Shown here: positions 38,041 through 49,991 of the stretch, in pieces
Position numbering within the stretch: the first letter of the stretch is position 1
Layout of the letters: every line of letters starts with the position of its first letter
Assembly: GCA_017893485.1 (NCBI GenBank)
Contig: JACEHZ010000198.1
Span: 682,001 to 746,000, forward strand
Direction of reading: 5' to 3'
DNA from: Hemerocallis citrina
Lineage: Eukaryota; Streptophyta; Magnoliopsida; Asparagales; Asphodelaceae
Length of the DNA stretch: 64,000 nucleotides
Position numbers and translations under genes: made by a program
Notes under the pieces: generated by a model
The model's input: the letters and a program-made list of their open reading frames with translations, nothing else
Database searches by the model: none
Told to the model about the DNA's origin: nothing

Positions 38041-39429
38041 AGAAAGTATCCTGCTCAAAGCATCTAGCACCAAGTTTACTTTACCAGGATGGTATTGCAA
38101 ACTGATGTCATAATCGGCCATAAGTTCTAACCAACGCCTTTGGCTCATGTTCAACTCCTTCTGGGTGAAGACGTACTTGAGACTTTTGTGGTCTGTAAAG
38201 ATCTCCACTCGGTTTCCAAGTAAATAATGTCTCCACATCTTCAAAGCAAAGATCACTGCTGCTAACTCCAAGTCATGAGTAGGATAGTTCTTCTCATGCG
38301 GCCTCAACTGCCTCGATGCATACGCAACAACACGGCCCTTCTACATAAGAACTGCTCCAAGACCCTTACCAGAAGCATCACAATGAACCACAAATCTGCC
38401 TGAACCATCTGGAATAGTCACCACAAGTGCTAACATCAATCTGTTCTTCAACTCAACAAAAGCCTTATTGTACTCATCAGACCAACAAAACTTCTGATCC
38501 TTCCCAGTCAATTTAGTCAAAGGTCCTGCTATCTTCGAAAAATCCTGGACGAACTTTCGATAATAGCCAGCCAAACCAAGAAAACTCTTAACTTCTGAAA
38601 CTGACTTGGGAATAGGCCAATCCTTCACAGCCTCAATCTTGGCATGATCCACAGAAATACCTTCGCCATAAACAATGTGCCCCAAGAAAGAAATCCTGTC
38701 GAGCCAAAACTCGCACTTGCTAAGTTTTCCATAGAGCTGATTCTCTCTCAAAGTCTACAGAACTACTCTAAGATGCTCAGCATGATCTTCCCGATTCCGA
38801 GAATACACCAAAATATTATCAATAAAGAACACCACAAATTTGTCCAAGAACTGAGAGAAAACACGGTTCATAAGACTCATGAATATAGCCGGCGCGTTCG
38901 TGACCCCGAACGGCATCACAAGATACTCATAGTGCCCGTATCTAGTCCTGAAAGCAATCTTCTGTATATCTGTAGCCTTCACCTTAACTTGGTGATATCC
39001 AGAACGAAGATCCAACTTCGAGAAAATAGCAGCCCCACTCAGCTGATCAAACAAATCATCTTTCCTGGGCAACGGATACCGATTCTTTACAGTAACTCTG
39101 TTCAGTTCTCGATAATCCATGTACAGACGACGACTTCCATCCTTCTTATCAACAAAAGGATCGGAGCACCCCAATGTGAAACACTAGGTCTGATGAAACC
39201 CAAATCAAGCAACTGCTAAATCTGTACCTTAAGCTCTGCCAGCTCAACCGGTGCCATCCTGTAGGAACTCTTCGATATCGGTTCTGTTCCATGCTGAACA
39301 TCAATACCGAATTCCACTTCCCTATCAGGGGGTAAGCCAGGCAACTCATCTCGAAAAACATCCAAGAAATCCCGAACTACTAGAGGCGCAGCCTCACAGC
39401 CTGAGTGCAATTCCATCGCACAATCCACC
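38041..39429 (-). pseudogene. Chromovirus reverse transcriptase-RNase H
   Basis: Minus strand: [20 protein letters not shown] linker, [36 protein letters not shown] (first Asp), [18 protein letters not shown], then [12 protein letters not shown] where the catalytic FIDD is FIDN. Downstream [39 protein letters not shown], the RNase [17 protein letters not shown] and [17 protein letters not shown] codons replace CAG at about 38752-38754 and 38341-38343 compared with the plus-strand relative, and another TAG occurs near 39220. Activity is lost both by stops and by the D-to-N change. Confidence 0.88.
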
Positions 39430-39821
39430 TATTCAACTGTAGTCCTTGCTCGGCCAAGAGAAGATTCTTCGGCATGGAACTCAAATTCTACTCGATCTGG
39501 AATTCTGAAGACAACTTTCTTAGAACGGCAATCAATAAGTGCATGGGCTTCACCCAATCAATCCATACCCAGAATAACGTCGAATCCTGAATTTCCAATT
39601 ATAATCAGGTTGGCCTTGAAATCTTCGTCCCCAATAACAACGGAACATTGCCTGCACTCATGAGAACAACTGACAACTCCACCACCTGTCACGATGTTCC
39701 AAGCCTCTGACATGTTGCTGCATTCTAACTGATGGCGAGCGATAAATCGAGATGTGACAAAAGAATGGGTTGCCCCAGAATCAAAAAGAACATAGGCAGG
39801 AAAAGAGCAAACAAGGATGAT
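39430..39821 (-). pseudogene. Chromovirus aspartic protease
   Basis: Minus strand: PAYVLFDSGATHSFVTSRF carries the catalytic DSG. NSGFDVILGMDWLGEAHALI is the C-terminal half with the ILGMDWL motif of gypsy proteases. It continues toward RT through RSKKVVFRIPDRVEFEF. A TAG stop sits near 39433. The 5' edge coincides with the LTR insertion at 39822. Confidence 0.85.
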
Positions 39822-40369
39822 TGTCACGCCCCACTTCCCAAAAACACAGAATACGAGTGTGTGGCGAAGCCCAACGAATGATTTTAACATCATCCATAAG
39901 CTGTAGAATCGACTCAGCATCATATCAAGAATATAACAAGATATATATATATATAACCAAGCATGCATGAATAATTTATTAGCAACAGAAACAATTGAAA
40001 ATACAATAATAACATCCAAATAGTTTCAAGTCTGGATCAAGTTAAAACTCGGAAACATTGGCCCGTTACAAGTTCTTAAGCAGAGAGAATAAATAATTCA
40101 AGAAAAACAAATATTCTAAGCAAGTTTTTTCTCTACTTGAAGACTAAAACCTCTGCACACCAATTCCAGCAGGTAGTTCATCGCTAAAGTCTGCTTAATA
40201 AATATAAAAGAGAAAAAAATAGGGAAAACAAGAGAAAATGACCTTAGTGCAAGTTAGGGCCACAAATAGTAAAAACGAGTACAAGTAATGTAGAAAAATT
40301 TTTGGAATCAAGAATGTAACAGGGATACAACAAGTGGTGGAAATTTAGGAACTAACTAGCAAGAAGGAC

Positions 40370-40800
40370 AACTCAAGTAAACAGGCTGGATAACAAATAC
40401 TAATGGTGAAGCAAGTGACAAGTGAACATGTAGGGGTATCTAACCTCAAGTGACAGACATCTAGTACAAGTGTCAGGTATCAAGCCTTAAGTCTAGTGCC
40501 AAGTTGTCAAGTATAAGTATCAAGTGAGCAAGTATCGAGTTCAAGTTTCATGTATCAAGTAGTCAAGTATCGTGTAAGCATGTATCATGTTCAAGTCTTG
40601 TAGTTATTACTATCTAGGTAGCACTTCATGCATCCATACTTTTACTACATGGTTGCTACAGTCAATACAATTTCGTTTAGACCTAGTAATGGATTTTATA
40701 GGGCGGCATACTCAGGTATCAAGTATCAAGCAAGTCATGCTCGTGAATCGGATAATCATATAACTAGTTCATGTGTTAAGTTATAACAAGACAAGTCATG
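40370..40800. repeat. Degenerate TATCAAGT-type short repeats
   Basis: Many variants of CAAGTATCAAGTGTCAAG in a row, followed by CTTGTAGTTATTACTATCTAGGTAGCACTTCATGC-type sequence (from about 40599). The same block and following sequence recur at 59840-60310 and 63684-63840, marking the same LTR family. Confidence 0.8.
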
Positions 40801-41049
40801 AATCATATATATACTAGTTCATGGATCAATAATATACTAATCCATGAATCTATTTATAATATACTAGTTCATGAGACATGTATCAAGTGGGAAACACGGA
40901 CCCCCTTCCGAGTACACTTACCTATATTGTCCACTACTATGGTCTTTCCCTTAACCCCGGTTTATTACTTTTTATTATTTTTTTATCAAGCAATCATACA
41001 AGTGTTCGAAACAAGTCAAGAAATCATAATCATAGACATGGAACAAGTT

Positions 41050-42145
41050 TGAGATGTTTATATAGCATATTCGAGGGTCAATACGAATAAAAATATCACG
41101 AACAACGAAAATCTCAATTCTGGACAACACGACGTTACTGTACCAAAACTGCGATTCCCATTGCTACGAGATAGAAAATGTGGATCCGTCAGGAGGTTTA
41201 GAAACTAGACTCCTGTCCGGTTCCAACGCATTTAATTAAGGTACGAGAAAGTTGTGGTAACATGTGTCAAAACAGTGAACTACACAGCTAATGTGTTTAG
41301 GCAGAATTTGTGTATTTGAGTTCATACGTGTGAAACAGTGTTGAAATATTACAAATAAATTCTGAGAAAAATTGGGGATGTCCTATAGGGTTTCCAGCAA
41401 TAGCATATAAAATTTCAAGTCAAACGCTTACTGTTAACATAGTTAAATTAATTTACAAACTAAAGATGTGCAGCAGTTTTGTGAATCTGCGACTACCGAC
41501 ACAGCTGCAGTAAAACTATGATAACTCCTAGACCGTAACTCGGAATTTAAAAATTCCAGAGGCTATCAAAATCTAGACATCTAGAGCTACATTTACTATT
41601 CAGGGCTTAGATTCAGATTCTGATGTTAAAGGGGTCAAAAAAGCAAGTGAAATTCAGGACAGCAACATGTGGGAATGTCTTACGTGTATAGGTTGCATGA
41701 AAATTGGTTGTTAGGCGTCTAGATTAATGTGTGATACAAATACGGGGTAATGGTTATCAAAATAGCAAGTAACCTTTATTTCTCAACTCAAATGGGTGCA
41801 AGTTCATCACATCCAAGATACAACACACATCTACAAATCTAGGGTTTCTTAATTTCATGTGTTCATGTATCTAGGGGATAAAATGAGTCCAAGTAGTTGT
41901 AATATAATACAATGAGATTGTTGTGACTCTTAAGATTATGAAATTGACGAAGATTAATATTTGATCAACAACGACGAGTCAAAGAGGAGTCATAATTTCT
42001 AACTATTTACGGTATTTTCAAATTAACGCTTGTACTAGAACAAAAATTTATACAAAATGAATACTTGCCTTGATTGGATGAGGCGTTGATCGAAGATCGA
42101 GATCCGATGGATCGGATCGGAGCGGATCTTGATGGAAGACCAAGA
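41050..42145. other. Non-coding interior or LTR DNA
   Basis: AT-rich, unique in the window, with no open frame of interest and no motif I can name. It lies inside the TGTCACGCCCC element. Confidence 0.5.
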
Positions 42146-42900
42146 TCAAGACGATCGGACGGCTGGATCTGCTTGATCTGAGTTGATGATCATGATCCGA
42201 TTGGACGGATGAGATCTGATCTGGCTGAAAAGATCAGATCTTGATCGAATCCAATGGCCGAGATTAAATCTCCCACATTCTATCTTCTTCCCTCCTTCAC
42301 TGTACAGAGAGCGAGAGAGATAGGATGGTGACGGCACCGACGAGCGGCAACCGGTGGCAGGCGATGGCTTCGACAGCGGCGCGACGTCGAGGAGCGACGC
42401 GGCGATAGGGTAGCACGGTGGTGACGGGAAGTAGGCGGCAACTCTGTTTTTGAGTGTCAAAACAGAGGAGCAATGGCGGGGGATGGGTTCATGGCGTGTC
42501 GGTGGCTGGCGGAGGTGACGGCGAGGTGACGACGAGGGCGATGATGGAGGTGGCTGGCGATGGTAATGGTGGAGAGGTGGCGAGGATGGTGGAGGTCGAG
42601 AATGGCAAAATGGGTTTGATAGAGGATGATGGTGGATGATGGTGGTGGTGGTGATTGTGGGGTTGACGAGGAGCGGCGACGTTGAAGGTCGTGGTGGTGA
42701 AGATGAGAGGGAGGCGAAGGCGATCGCATTTTGGGCGGAGGAGCGGAGGATAGGGAGCGGGAGACGATGCGAGGAAGGAGACGGAGAACGGAAGAAGAAG
42801 GAGAGCAACGGGGTTAATGGGGTCTACACAGTAATTAGGTTAGGGTTAAGGTTAGGGGGTGTTTAGGGTTAAATAGTTAGGGTTTCGGGTTTTTGGATAT
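42146..42900 (-). other. Pyrimidine-rich leader-like region
   Basis: On the minus strand a CT-rich stretch opens a 220-codon frame made almost entirely of Ser, Pro, Arg and His. No domain or sensible composition supports a protein. It resembles the transcribed 5' leader of a retroelement. It contains CTCTGTTTT (42442-42450) facing AAAACAGAG (42459-42467), a small hairpin also seen in the similar region at 56960-56982. Confidence 0.5.
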
Positions 42901-43432
42901 TAGGGTATCCGGTTTGAGTGGGATCCAAAAGGAGACTTAGTCAAAAATCGATAAAAATGGGGATAAAGAGATAAATGATATGAAACAGCTCATCTTTTCA
43001 TGAAGAACGACACAAAAGAGCAGGACGGACATACAATTGAATTAGATAAAGGCATTAAAAAATTTGAGTTGAAACAATATAACGATTTTATTCAAACGGA
43101 ACAAAATACAGGATCTCAAGTTGATAAAAGAGTACAATGGGAAAAAATACAGTATAAAAATACAAATACGGGAAATAGGAGTTACAATGATACCTAAAAG
43201 GAATCAAAGACAAGGAGAAAGCAAAGACAATCAAGGGATAGAGAGAAGCAAACAAGAAATCAAGGGATTGAATAAGAAGAGATCAAAATGGACGGGACAA
43301 GACTAGTATCCAGAATCTGAGTTGGTATAAATTTCATTTATGCATGCATGGTTGGTGAAATGTTGTGTAGATCTCAGTTCGAGCCAAGCTTGTCTAATAT
43401 ATTAGGCAACTAATACATTTGCCAAACTTGAT

Positions 43433-43445
43433 GCTCTGATACCAC
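43433..43445 (-). promoter_or_regulatory. Primer-binding site (initiator Met tRNA)
   Basis: Minus strand reads GTGGTATCAGAGC, the standard site complementary to the 3' end of plant initiator tRNA-Met. It lies 9 bp downstream of an LTR end reading GGGGCGTGACA on that strand. Confidence 0.85.
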
Positions 43446-43454
43446 TAAAAATCC

Positions 43455-43519
43455 TGTCACGCCCCGCTTTCCAAAAAGAATACGAAAGACGGATACGTAA
43501 CAAAAGCCCAGCGAATGAT
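43455..43519 (-). mobile_element. Truncated 5' LTR end
   Basis: 65 bp from TGTCACGCCCCGCTTTCC to about GCGAATGATT matching the starts at 39822 and 59325. Beyond this the sequence is transposase coding DNA, so the LTR is cut here. Confidence 0.75.
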
Positions 43520-45911
43520 TGGAACCAGTATGCAATTCATCAGCTATTAGTTTGGAACCAATATGAATAGGCCAGTACGCTTGGTCTTGCATAGGATGAA
43601 AGTTGAGCGTCCATGTAGCTGCTAAGGATACCAGAGAGTAGAATGGATCGATATATGGACGATAATCAAGTACCCGAGAAGCACAAGCAACCAATACATG
43701 TGAACAAGGTAGATGATAAAGCTGAATTTTTTGACATGTACATGTACGCGCACCCAAGTCAACAATATGGCTTTTTCCACCCTTCCTTTTTGTGCCAACA
43801 AGTCGAACACCTGTTTTGACTTGAAATACGCCCGGATTATGATGGAATAGTATAGCTTCATGCAAATTGGCTCTATCACAATGTTCATTGATTAGTTCTT
43901 GAACTCTTGGAGCCCAAACCTTTCCTTCACTTATCATTTTCTGTGCCTCCTGACGACGTTCGGTGAAGTACGAATTGAGACGGTAAATATCATCTCGACA
44001 ATTGCCGTTACGGGCAAACTACGAACACCTTTTAAAATGGGATTTCATATTTCTGATGTATTAGTGGTCATTACACCATATCGACACCCTCAATCTGCAG
44101 CTAGTGCCCACTTCTCGACCGGTTTTGCCTTTAGCCAATCGGCAACCTCGAGTTTAACTTTTTCAATCTCTCCAATTGTGTGTCAAACTTTTTTGGTTGA
44201 TTCTCACATGCAACAACTTTCAATTTTTTCATCAAAGCCATGCTACCGAATTTGGTGTAGAAATTTATTGCAAAATATAGCATACAATATCTGTGATATG
44301 CATGTGGCTCATTCCATGATCCGTTTTGAAGCTCCATCACCGATAAGATACCCACATGACGATCAGAAAAATAACACATAATTCTTGGCGATCGGTCACA
44401 AAATATCGAATACAGCTCATGAACCAAGTCCAACTCTCTATACTCTCTCCATATATTATTGCAAAAGCAAATGGAAATAACCTGTTATTTGCATCACTTG
44501 CAACCCCAATCAACAAGCATCCCTTGTATTTTCCATACAAATGGGTTCCACCTATACTAATCACCGGTCGACAGGACTTAAGACCTTTAATCAAAGCGGA
44601 AAATTCCCAGACTCCTTTAAATGTTTCTTCACCGGGATCGGAAGGAATTTTATCCTAATGCATGTAAGTTCCAGGATTATAGGCTTGTATTGCTGCTAAA
44701 AGGGCAGGCAACTTCGTATATGCTTCATCGAACCCTCCAAACAAATTCTCAATAGCCCTCTATTTTGCAATCCAAGCTTTCTTATAAGAAATCTTATAAT
44801 TACATTTCAGTAAAACAATCTCAATTATGGCTCTCGGTGTTGTTCCTAACAGTGCCTTAACAACATTCAAGATTATATTAGAAACTAGCTTCGAATCAAC
44901 TTTGGTGTGATCCTGACTTAATGTCGGATTGATACATATGTGTTCCCTCCTAACTTCTTCACAATGAAGTACGTCTGTCCTTTTGGGATACATGCATGTA
45001 GTCGCCATGGAAAAACTGCCTCGGCTCCACCTTCGGGATTTTCTGACGTACCATCATTTGGATTTACCTTTGCATGGAATTTACATTGAACGACATAACA
45101 CCTTTTGTTCGATTTCACAACTACAAATTCTCTATGTTCCTTAATAGAGAACATTTTCACCGCATGTTGAATATGATCTTTGCTTTCAAACTTTTGCCCA
45201 ATGTACAACAATCCGATCTTCGATGATCCACATGATTCTTCAGGATTTTGATGAACCTGAGCATTATCACCCCTTTAATAGATTCAAATTCATGAACAGT
45301 CGGCCTCATGAATTTAGGAGGAGGGGGCGGGGGTGGAACATTGGCTCCCGTTTCCATACCATCACCATCATTAACGTTATCTTCGAAATGATCAGCTTCT
45401 TCATATTCCTCCTCATCTACATGTATATCATCCTCTTCAAATCATCTATCAACTCATTGTTAACCGTAGCATTATTGAAGTTTTGAATTTTTCTTATCAA
45501 CAAGATTGCGGATAAAGTCTGAATTCAACCCTTGCAAGTCATGTAAGGGTGAATTTCCAGAAACTAGAGTTGTGAAAACTGGATTATCTTCTCTAGGCGA
45601 CACTCTTTCATGTATTGAAGGACTTGGATGAGGACTCGTTTCATGAGTAGGCACTTCATGTAATGGGCTTGGTATACGATTAACATGTGATGGACTACTG
45701 CGATTCCTTACTTTGTCAACGTATAAATCCAATGCAGTCCAAATGTAGTTCAGATCAACTGTTCTTGCAATCATAAAAGCATTAGCGTCATCATCGAATA
45801 TAGGCACCACAATGAAATATTGTCTCTCCTTTTCTAACTGCATATCGAGCTCGGATTTTAACATTCCATTCAACTCTATCCCAGTTAGTAATTTCATACA
45901 CCTTATCTACA
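43520..45911 (-). pseudogene. MuDR-type (MULE) transposase, broken
   Basis: Minus-strand parts in order: an acidic N-terminal region (45897-45472), a proline run (GANVPPPPPPPKF, near 45340), the MuDR N-terminal domain LYIGQKFESKDHIQHAVKMF (45211-44918), the catalytic core PVISIGGTHLYGKYKGCLLI (44594-44337), FSDRHVGILSVMELQNGSWN (44433-44131), CRYGVMTTNTSE with LKGVRSLPVTAIVE (about 44110-43990), and a SWIM zinc finger CTCQKIQLYHLPCSHVLVAC (about 43780-43700). The first catalytic Asp, normally ISIDGTH, is Gly here; the second Asp (SDRH) remains. Several stops and frameshifts break it. The N-terminus is cut at 45911 by array DNA and the C-terminus at about 43519 by the LTR. No terminal inverted repeats were found. 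Confidence 0.88.
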
Positions 45912-47495
45912 ACTTTATTTTATTTTATTTTATTTTATTTTATTTTATTTTGTGTATGGGGAGCCCCATTTCAGGAGTTCACCTCGGGCCCCCGGGAAGT
46001 CAGGGCGGCCCTGACTTAAACCCCTGGCTTGCCTATACAAGTACAATACAATTATAACAATGTAGAAATGGTGCATGTGAGATGATCTGAATTCCGGGAT
46101 CAAACAAATCTAATTAAAAAACTTAATTACGTACCATATATATATAGTTATTTCACCAAATAGTTTTAATTAAGCATTTCTTTATTTTAAATGTATAAAC
46201 ACATGCTTTAGATGCAATAGTAAATACTTATTAAAAAAAATTGGGGGTGGAGGACCTTAAATTGGAAAGAAAAGAAAAGACAATATTTAAATCATATTTA
46301 TATTTTTGATGTCTTTCTTAAACTAGACTAAATATTTATGTTAAAAAACAAAAAACAAAAAACAAAAAAATAAAGCATTTTCCCCAACTAGTTGATGTCG
46401 GCTAATGAAAGAAAAATAAAACAGTTTATTAAATAATACGAAATTTTAACGAACCACCTCTTCTACTTAGTTACATCTATAAACATTTGTTTATATAAAA
46501 TCTAACTTCTTTATTAATTAATATATTAGATCATTTTGATTCAAGTAAAGAGCACCACATGTTATATATCAATATTAATAAATATAAAGTAAAGTTATTG
46601 AATTGACCTCTTGGAAACAGATTACATTTGGTTTGTGGAAGACAACTTCGTCACAAATTGCCTTCATTCGAATCTCTCAAGACAAGTAGTAGTCTTCACG
46701 TGCCAAATCTATGAAATTATCAGACAAAATATTATAGGAAAGTACCATGATCGAGTCTTCTTCCCTCCATGTGTTTGCTACATTATGCATCCCTCTCAAA
46801 TAAGGTTGACGAGTAACTAGCACCTTTGATTGCACAAGAGTGGAGCATATAAGTGAACACCTCCTGTGTAATTGTGCCCCATTATGATCCAATCCATTAG
46901 CCTTGACTTGAAATGAAATGCTATGACCAACATCAATATCTCGTATCGTATAAAATTCTTTATTGTCCCAAAATTCATATTTATATTTTGTACTTAAACT
47001 AGGGCCGGCCCCACCCTTGAAGCGGGTGAGGTGGCCGCCTCAGGCCCCCGACGTTTTCGCAATTTTAGCAGCCCCAAATTTTTAATTCACTTGTAAATAT
47101 AGGCACATATTTTGCGCGTAAAAGAAAAATACTATTATTAGGGGCCCCAAAATTAACTATTTGAGCCTTTAATTTTATTTTATTTTTTTGAAGATTATTT
47201 GGGTTTATAGTTGAAGACTTGAATTGAATTTGAGACTTTAAATTTGAGTGATTTAAAACAAATTTATATATTTTGCATATTTTTCTTTAAACAATGTGCA
47301 AATTTTTTGTATACATTTTATTTTATTTTATTTTATTTTATTTTATTTTATTTTTGTGTATGGGAAGCCCCATTTCAGGAGTTTACCTCGGGCCCCCGGG
47401 AAGTCAGGGCCGGCCTTGACTTAAACCCCTGGCTTGCCTATACAAGTACAATACAATTATAACAATGTAGAAATGGTGCATGTGAGATGATCTGA
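45912..47495 (-). repeat. Dispersed array unit, same orientation as main array
   Basis: Begins inside the TTTTA run of a truncated hAT copy (to 46013), then intron-like DNA, the exon relic 46608-46976, and a complete hAT copy at 47000-47418. Ends at the inversion junction near 47495, inside the sequence that follows the hAT copy (GAGATGATCTGA). Here the hAT copy is flanked by a perfect 8-bp duplication ACTTAAAC (46992-46999 and 47419-47426). Exon is type V, like U22. Confidence 0.92.
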
Positions 47496-48512
47496 GTCAC
47501 CCGCTTCAAGTGTGGGGCCGGCCCTAGTTCAAGTACAAAATATAAATAGGAATTTTGCGGCAATAAAGAATTTTATACGATACGAGATATTGATGTTGGT
47601 CATAGCATTTCATTTCAAGTCAAGGCTAATGGATTGGATCATAATGGGGCACAATTACACAGGAGGTGTTCAGTTATATTCTCCACTCTTGTGCAATCGA
47701 AGGTGCTAGTTACTCATCAACCTTATTTGAGAGGGATGCATAATGTAGCAAACACATGGAGGGAAGAAGACTCGATCATGGTACTTTCCTATAATATTTT
47801 GTCTGATTATTTCATAGATTTGGCACGTGAAGACTACTACTTGTCTTGAGAGATTCGAATGAAGGCAATTTGTGACGAAGTTGTCTTCCACAAACCAGAT
47901 GTAATTTGTTTCCAAGAGGTCAATTCAATAACTTTACTTTATATTTATTAATATTGATATATAACATGTGGTGCTCTTTACTTGAATCAAAATGATCTAA
48001 TATATTAATTAATAAAGAAGTTAGATTTTATATAAACAAATGGTTATAGATGTAACTAAGTAGAAGAGGTGGTTAGTTAAAATTTCGTATTATTTAATAA
48101 ACTGTTTTATTTTTCTTTCATTAGCCGACATCAACTAGTTGGGGAAAATGCTTTATTTTTTTGTTTTTTGTTTTTTGTTTTTTAATATAAATATTTAGTC
48201 TAGTTTAAGAAAGACAGCAAAAATATAAATATGATTTAAATATTGTCTTTTATTTTCTTTCCAATTTAAGGTCCTCCACCCCCAAATTTTTTTAATAAGT
48301 ATTTACTATTGCATCTAAAGCATGTGTTTATACGTTTAAAATAAAGAAATGCTTAATTAAAACCATTTGGTGAAATAACTATATATATATGGTACGTAAT
48401 TAAGTTTGTTAATTAGTTTTGTTTAATCCCGGAATTCAGATCATCTCACATGCACCATTTCTACATTGTTATAATTGTATTGTACTTGTATAGGCAAGCC
48501 AGGGGTTTAAGT
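47496..48512 (+). repeat. Inverted array unit I1
   Basis: Opposite orientation. Starts with 30 bp of the hAT left end (47497-47526), exon relic in plus sense 47550-47918 (369 bp, TGA retained), then intron-like DNA. Confidence 0.92.
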
Positions 48513-49410
48513 CAGGGTCGGCCCTGACTTCCCGGGGGCCCGAGGTGAACTCCTGAAATGGGGCTCCCCATACACAAAATAAAATAAAATAAAATAAAAT
48601 AAAATAAAATAAAATAAAATGTATACAAAAAATTTGCACATTGTTTAAAGCAAAATATGCAAAATATATAAATTCATTTTAAATCACTCAAATTTAAAGT
48701 CTCAAATTCAATTCAGGACTTCAAGTATAAACCCAAATAATCTTTTAAAAAAAATTAAAGGCTCAAATAGTTAATTTTGGGGCCCCTAATAATAGTATTT
48801 TTCTTTTACGCGCAAAATACGTGCCTATATTTACAAGTGAATTAAAAATTTGGGGCCGCTAAAATTGCGAAAATGTCGGGGGACCTGAGGCGGCCACCTC
48901 ACCCGCTTCAAGGGTGGGGCCGGCCCTAGTTCAAGTACAAAATATAAATAGGAATTTTGCGGCAATAAAGAATTTTATACGATACGAGATATTGATGTTG
49001 GTCATAGCATTTCATTTCAAGTCAAGGCTAATGGATTGGATCATAATGGGGCACAATTACACAGGAGGTGTTCAGTTATATGCTCCACTCTTATGCAATC
49101 GAAGGTGCTAGTTACTCGTCAACCTTATTTGAGAGGGATGCATAATGTAGCAAACACATGGAGGGAAGAAGACTCGATCATGGTACTTTCTTATAATATT
49201 TTGTCTGATAATTTCATAGATTTGGCACGTGAAGACTACTACTTGTCTTGAGAGATTCGAATGAAGGCAATTTGTGACGAAGTTGTTTTCCACAAACCAG
49301 ATGTAATCTGTTTCCAAGAGGTCAATTCAATAACTTTACTTTATATTTATTAATATTGATATATAACATGTGGTGCTCTCTACTTGAATCAAAATGATCT
49401 AATATATTAA

Positions 49411-49879
49411 TGTGAGACCCCGTATTTCTATATAGTATAATATATTAGTATACTATACATATATAGTATATATATACTAGTAATAGAAAGAAAAAAAAGA
49501 ATGGTTGGTTTGATTGATGACGTGGAGAAAGAAGGAAGAAAGGAAAAATGATGAGTTGGATTGGTGGCCTATAGATGATCCTATGGGATGGGATGGCATG
49601 ATGGGCCTATAAGATTTCCTATGGGACATAGGAAGGATTAAATGAATGAGATGTGGGTGTAGTGTTGACCGGTTGACCCATGGGGGAATTAATCCCATAT
49701 CGGCCATGATGGGGAGAGAAAGAAAGATATATAGGGAAATGCCAATGATAAAGGTACCAAATGGTTAACCACCTTTTTGAGGCAGCCTGTGGTGGGCGTG
49801 GTTAGAGTTTTGTGTTCGTTCTTTCGCGTGCGCGCACGTGTAGCCACGTGCGCAGCTGAGCCGGGCTCGGGGCGTTACA
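49411..49879 (+). repeat. TRIM 5' LTR
   Basis: TGTGAGACCCCG to GGGGCGTTACA. Contains a TATATA-type box near 49727 and alternating CGCG/CACGTG motifs near 49825-49850. Confidence 0.95.
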
Positions 49880-49881
49880 AA

Positions 49882-49894
49882 TGGTATCAGAGCC
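49882..49894 (+). promoter_or_regulatory. TRIM primer-binding site
   Basis: TGGTATCAGAGCC, complementary to the initiator tRNA-Met 3' end, two bases after the 5' LTR. Confidence 0.95.
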
Positions 49895-49980
49895 GACTTT
49901 CGACACCGAGTGTTTGCAAGATGTACGCCTGAGAGGGAGCTAGGTTGGGACAGGTCGCTCGGGTAGGGAACTGTACAACT

Positions 49981-49991
49981 AGCAGGGTGAA
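49981..49991 (+). promoter_or_regulatory. TRIM polypurine tract
   Basis: AGCAGGGTGAA directly before the second LTR; purine-rich except for one C and one T, and in the expected position for plus-strand priming. Confidence 0.7.

Larger units (their letters stand above)
38041..39821 (-). mobile_element. Degenerate Tekay-like chromovirus fragment (Ty3/gypsy)
   Basis: Minus-strand protease, RT and RNase H of a chromoviral gypsy element. Gag is missing because an LTR starting at 39822 cuts it just upstream of the protease. Integrase is missing because homology ends after [13 protein letters not shown] near 38045. A second member of the same family, in plus orientation, lies at 52484-53790 and overlaps this one in RT and RNase H, so the two come from different insertions. 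Confidence 0.85.
39822..43519 (-). mobile_element. TGTCACGCCCC-family LTR element, non-coding
   Basis: Two sequences starting TGTCACGCCCC lie at 39822 and 43455 in the same direction, both followed by related DNA (AATACGA..., GCCCA(A/G)CGAATGATT). Beside the second, on the minus strand, a primer-binding site follows the LTR end after 9 bp. This fits an element on the minus strand whose 5' LTR is truncated at about 43519 and whose 3' LTR ends at 39822. Its interior shows no gag or pol, so it resembles a large non-autonomous derivative. It was inserted into the chromovirus protease region; the inner LTR boundary could not be located. A related copy is at 59325. Confidence 0.6.

Noticed and set aside
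40798..41052. 84-codon plus-strand frame
   Set aside because: Starts inside the TCAAGT/TACTAG low-complexity DNA of an LTR and has no domain.
42146..42808. 220-codon Ser/Pro/His-rich frame as a gene
   Set aside because: Low-complexity composition, competing frames on both strands, and location inside a retroelement leader-like region.
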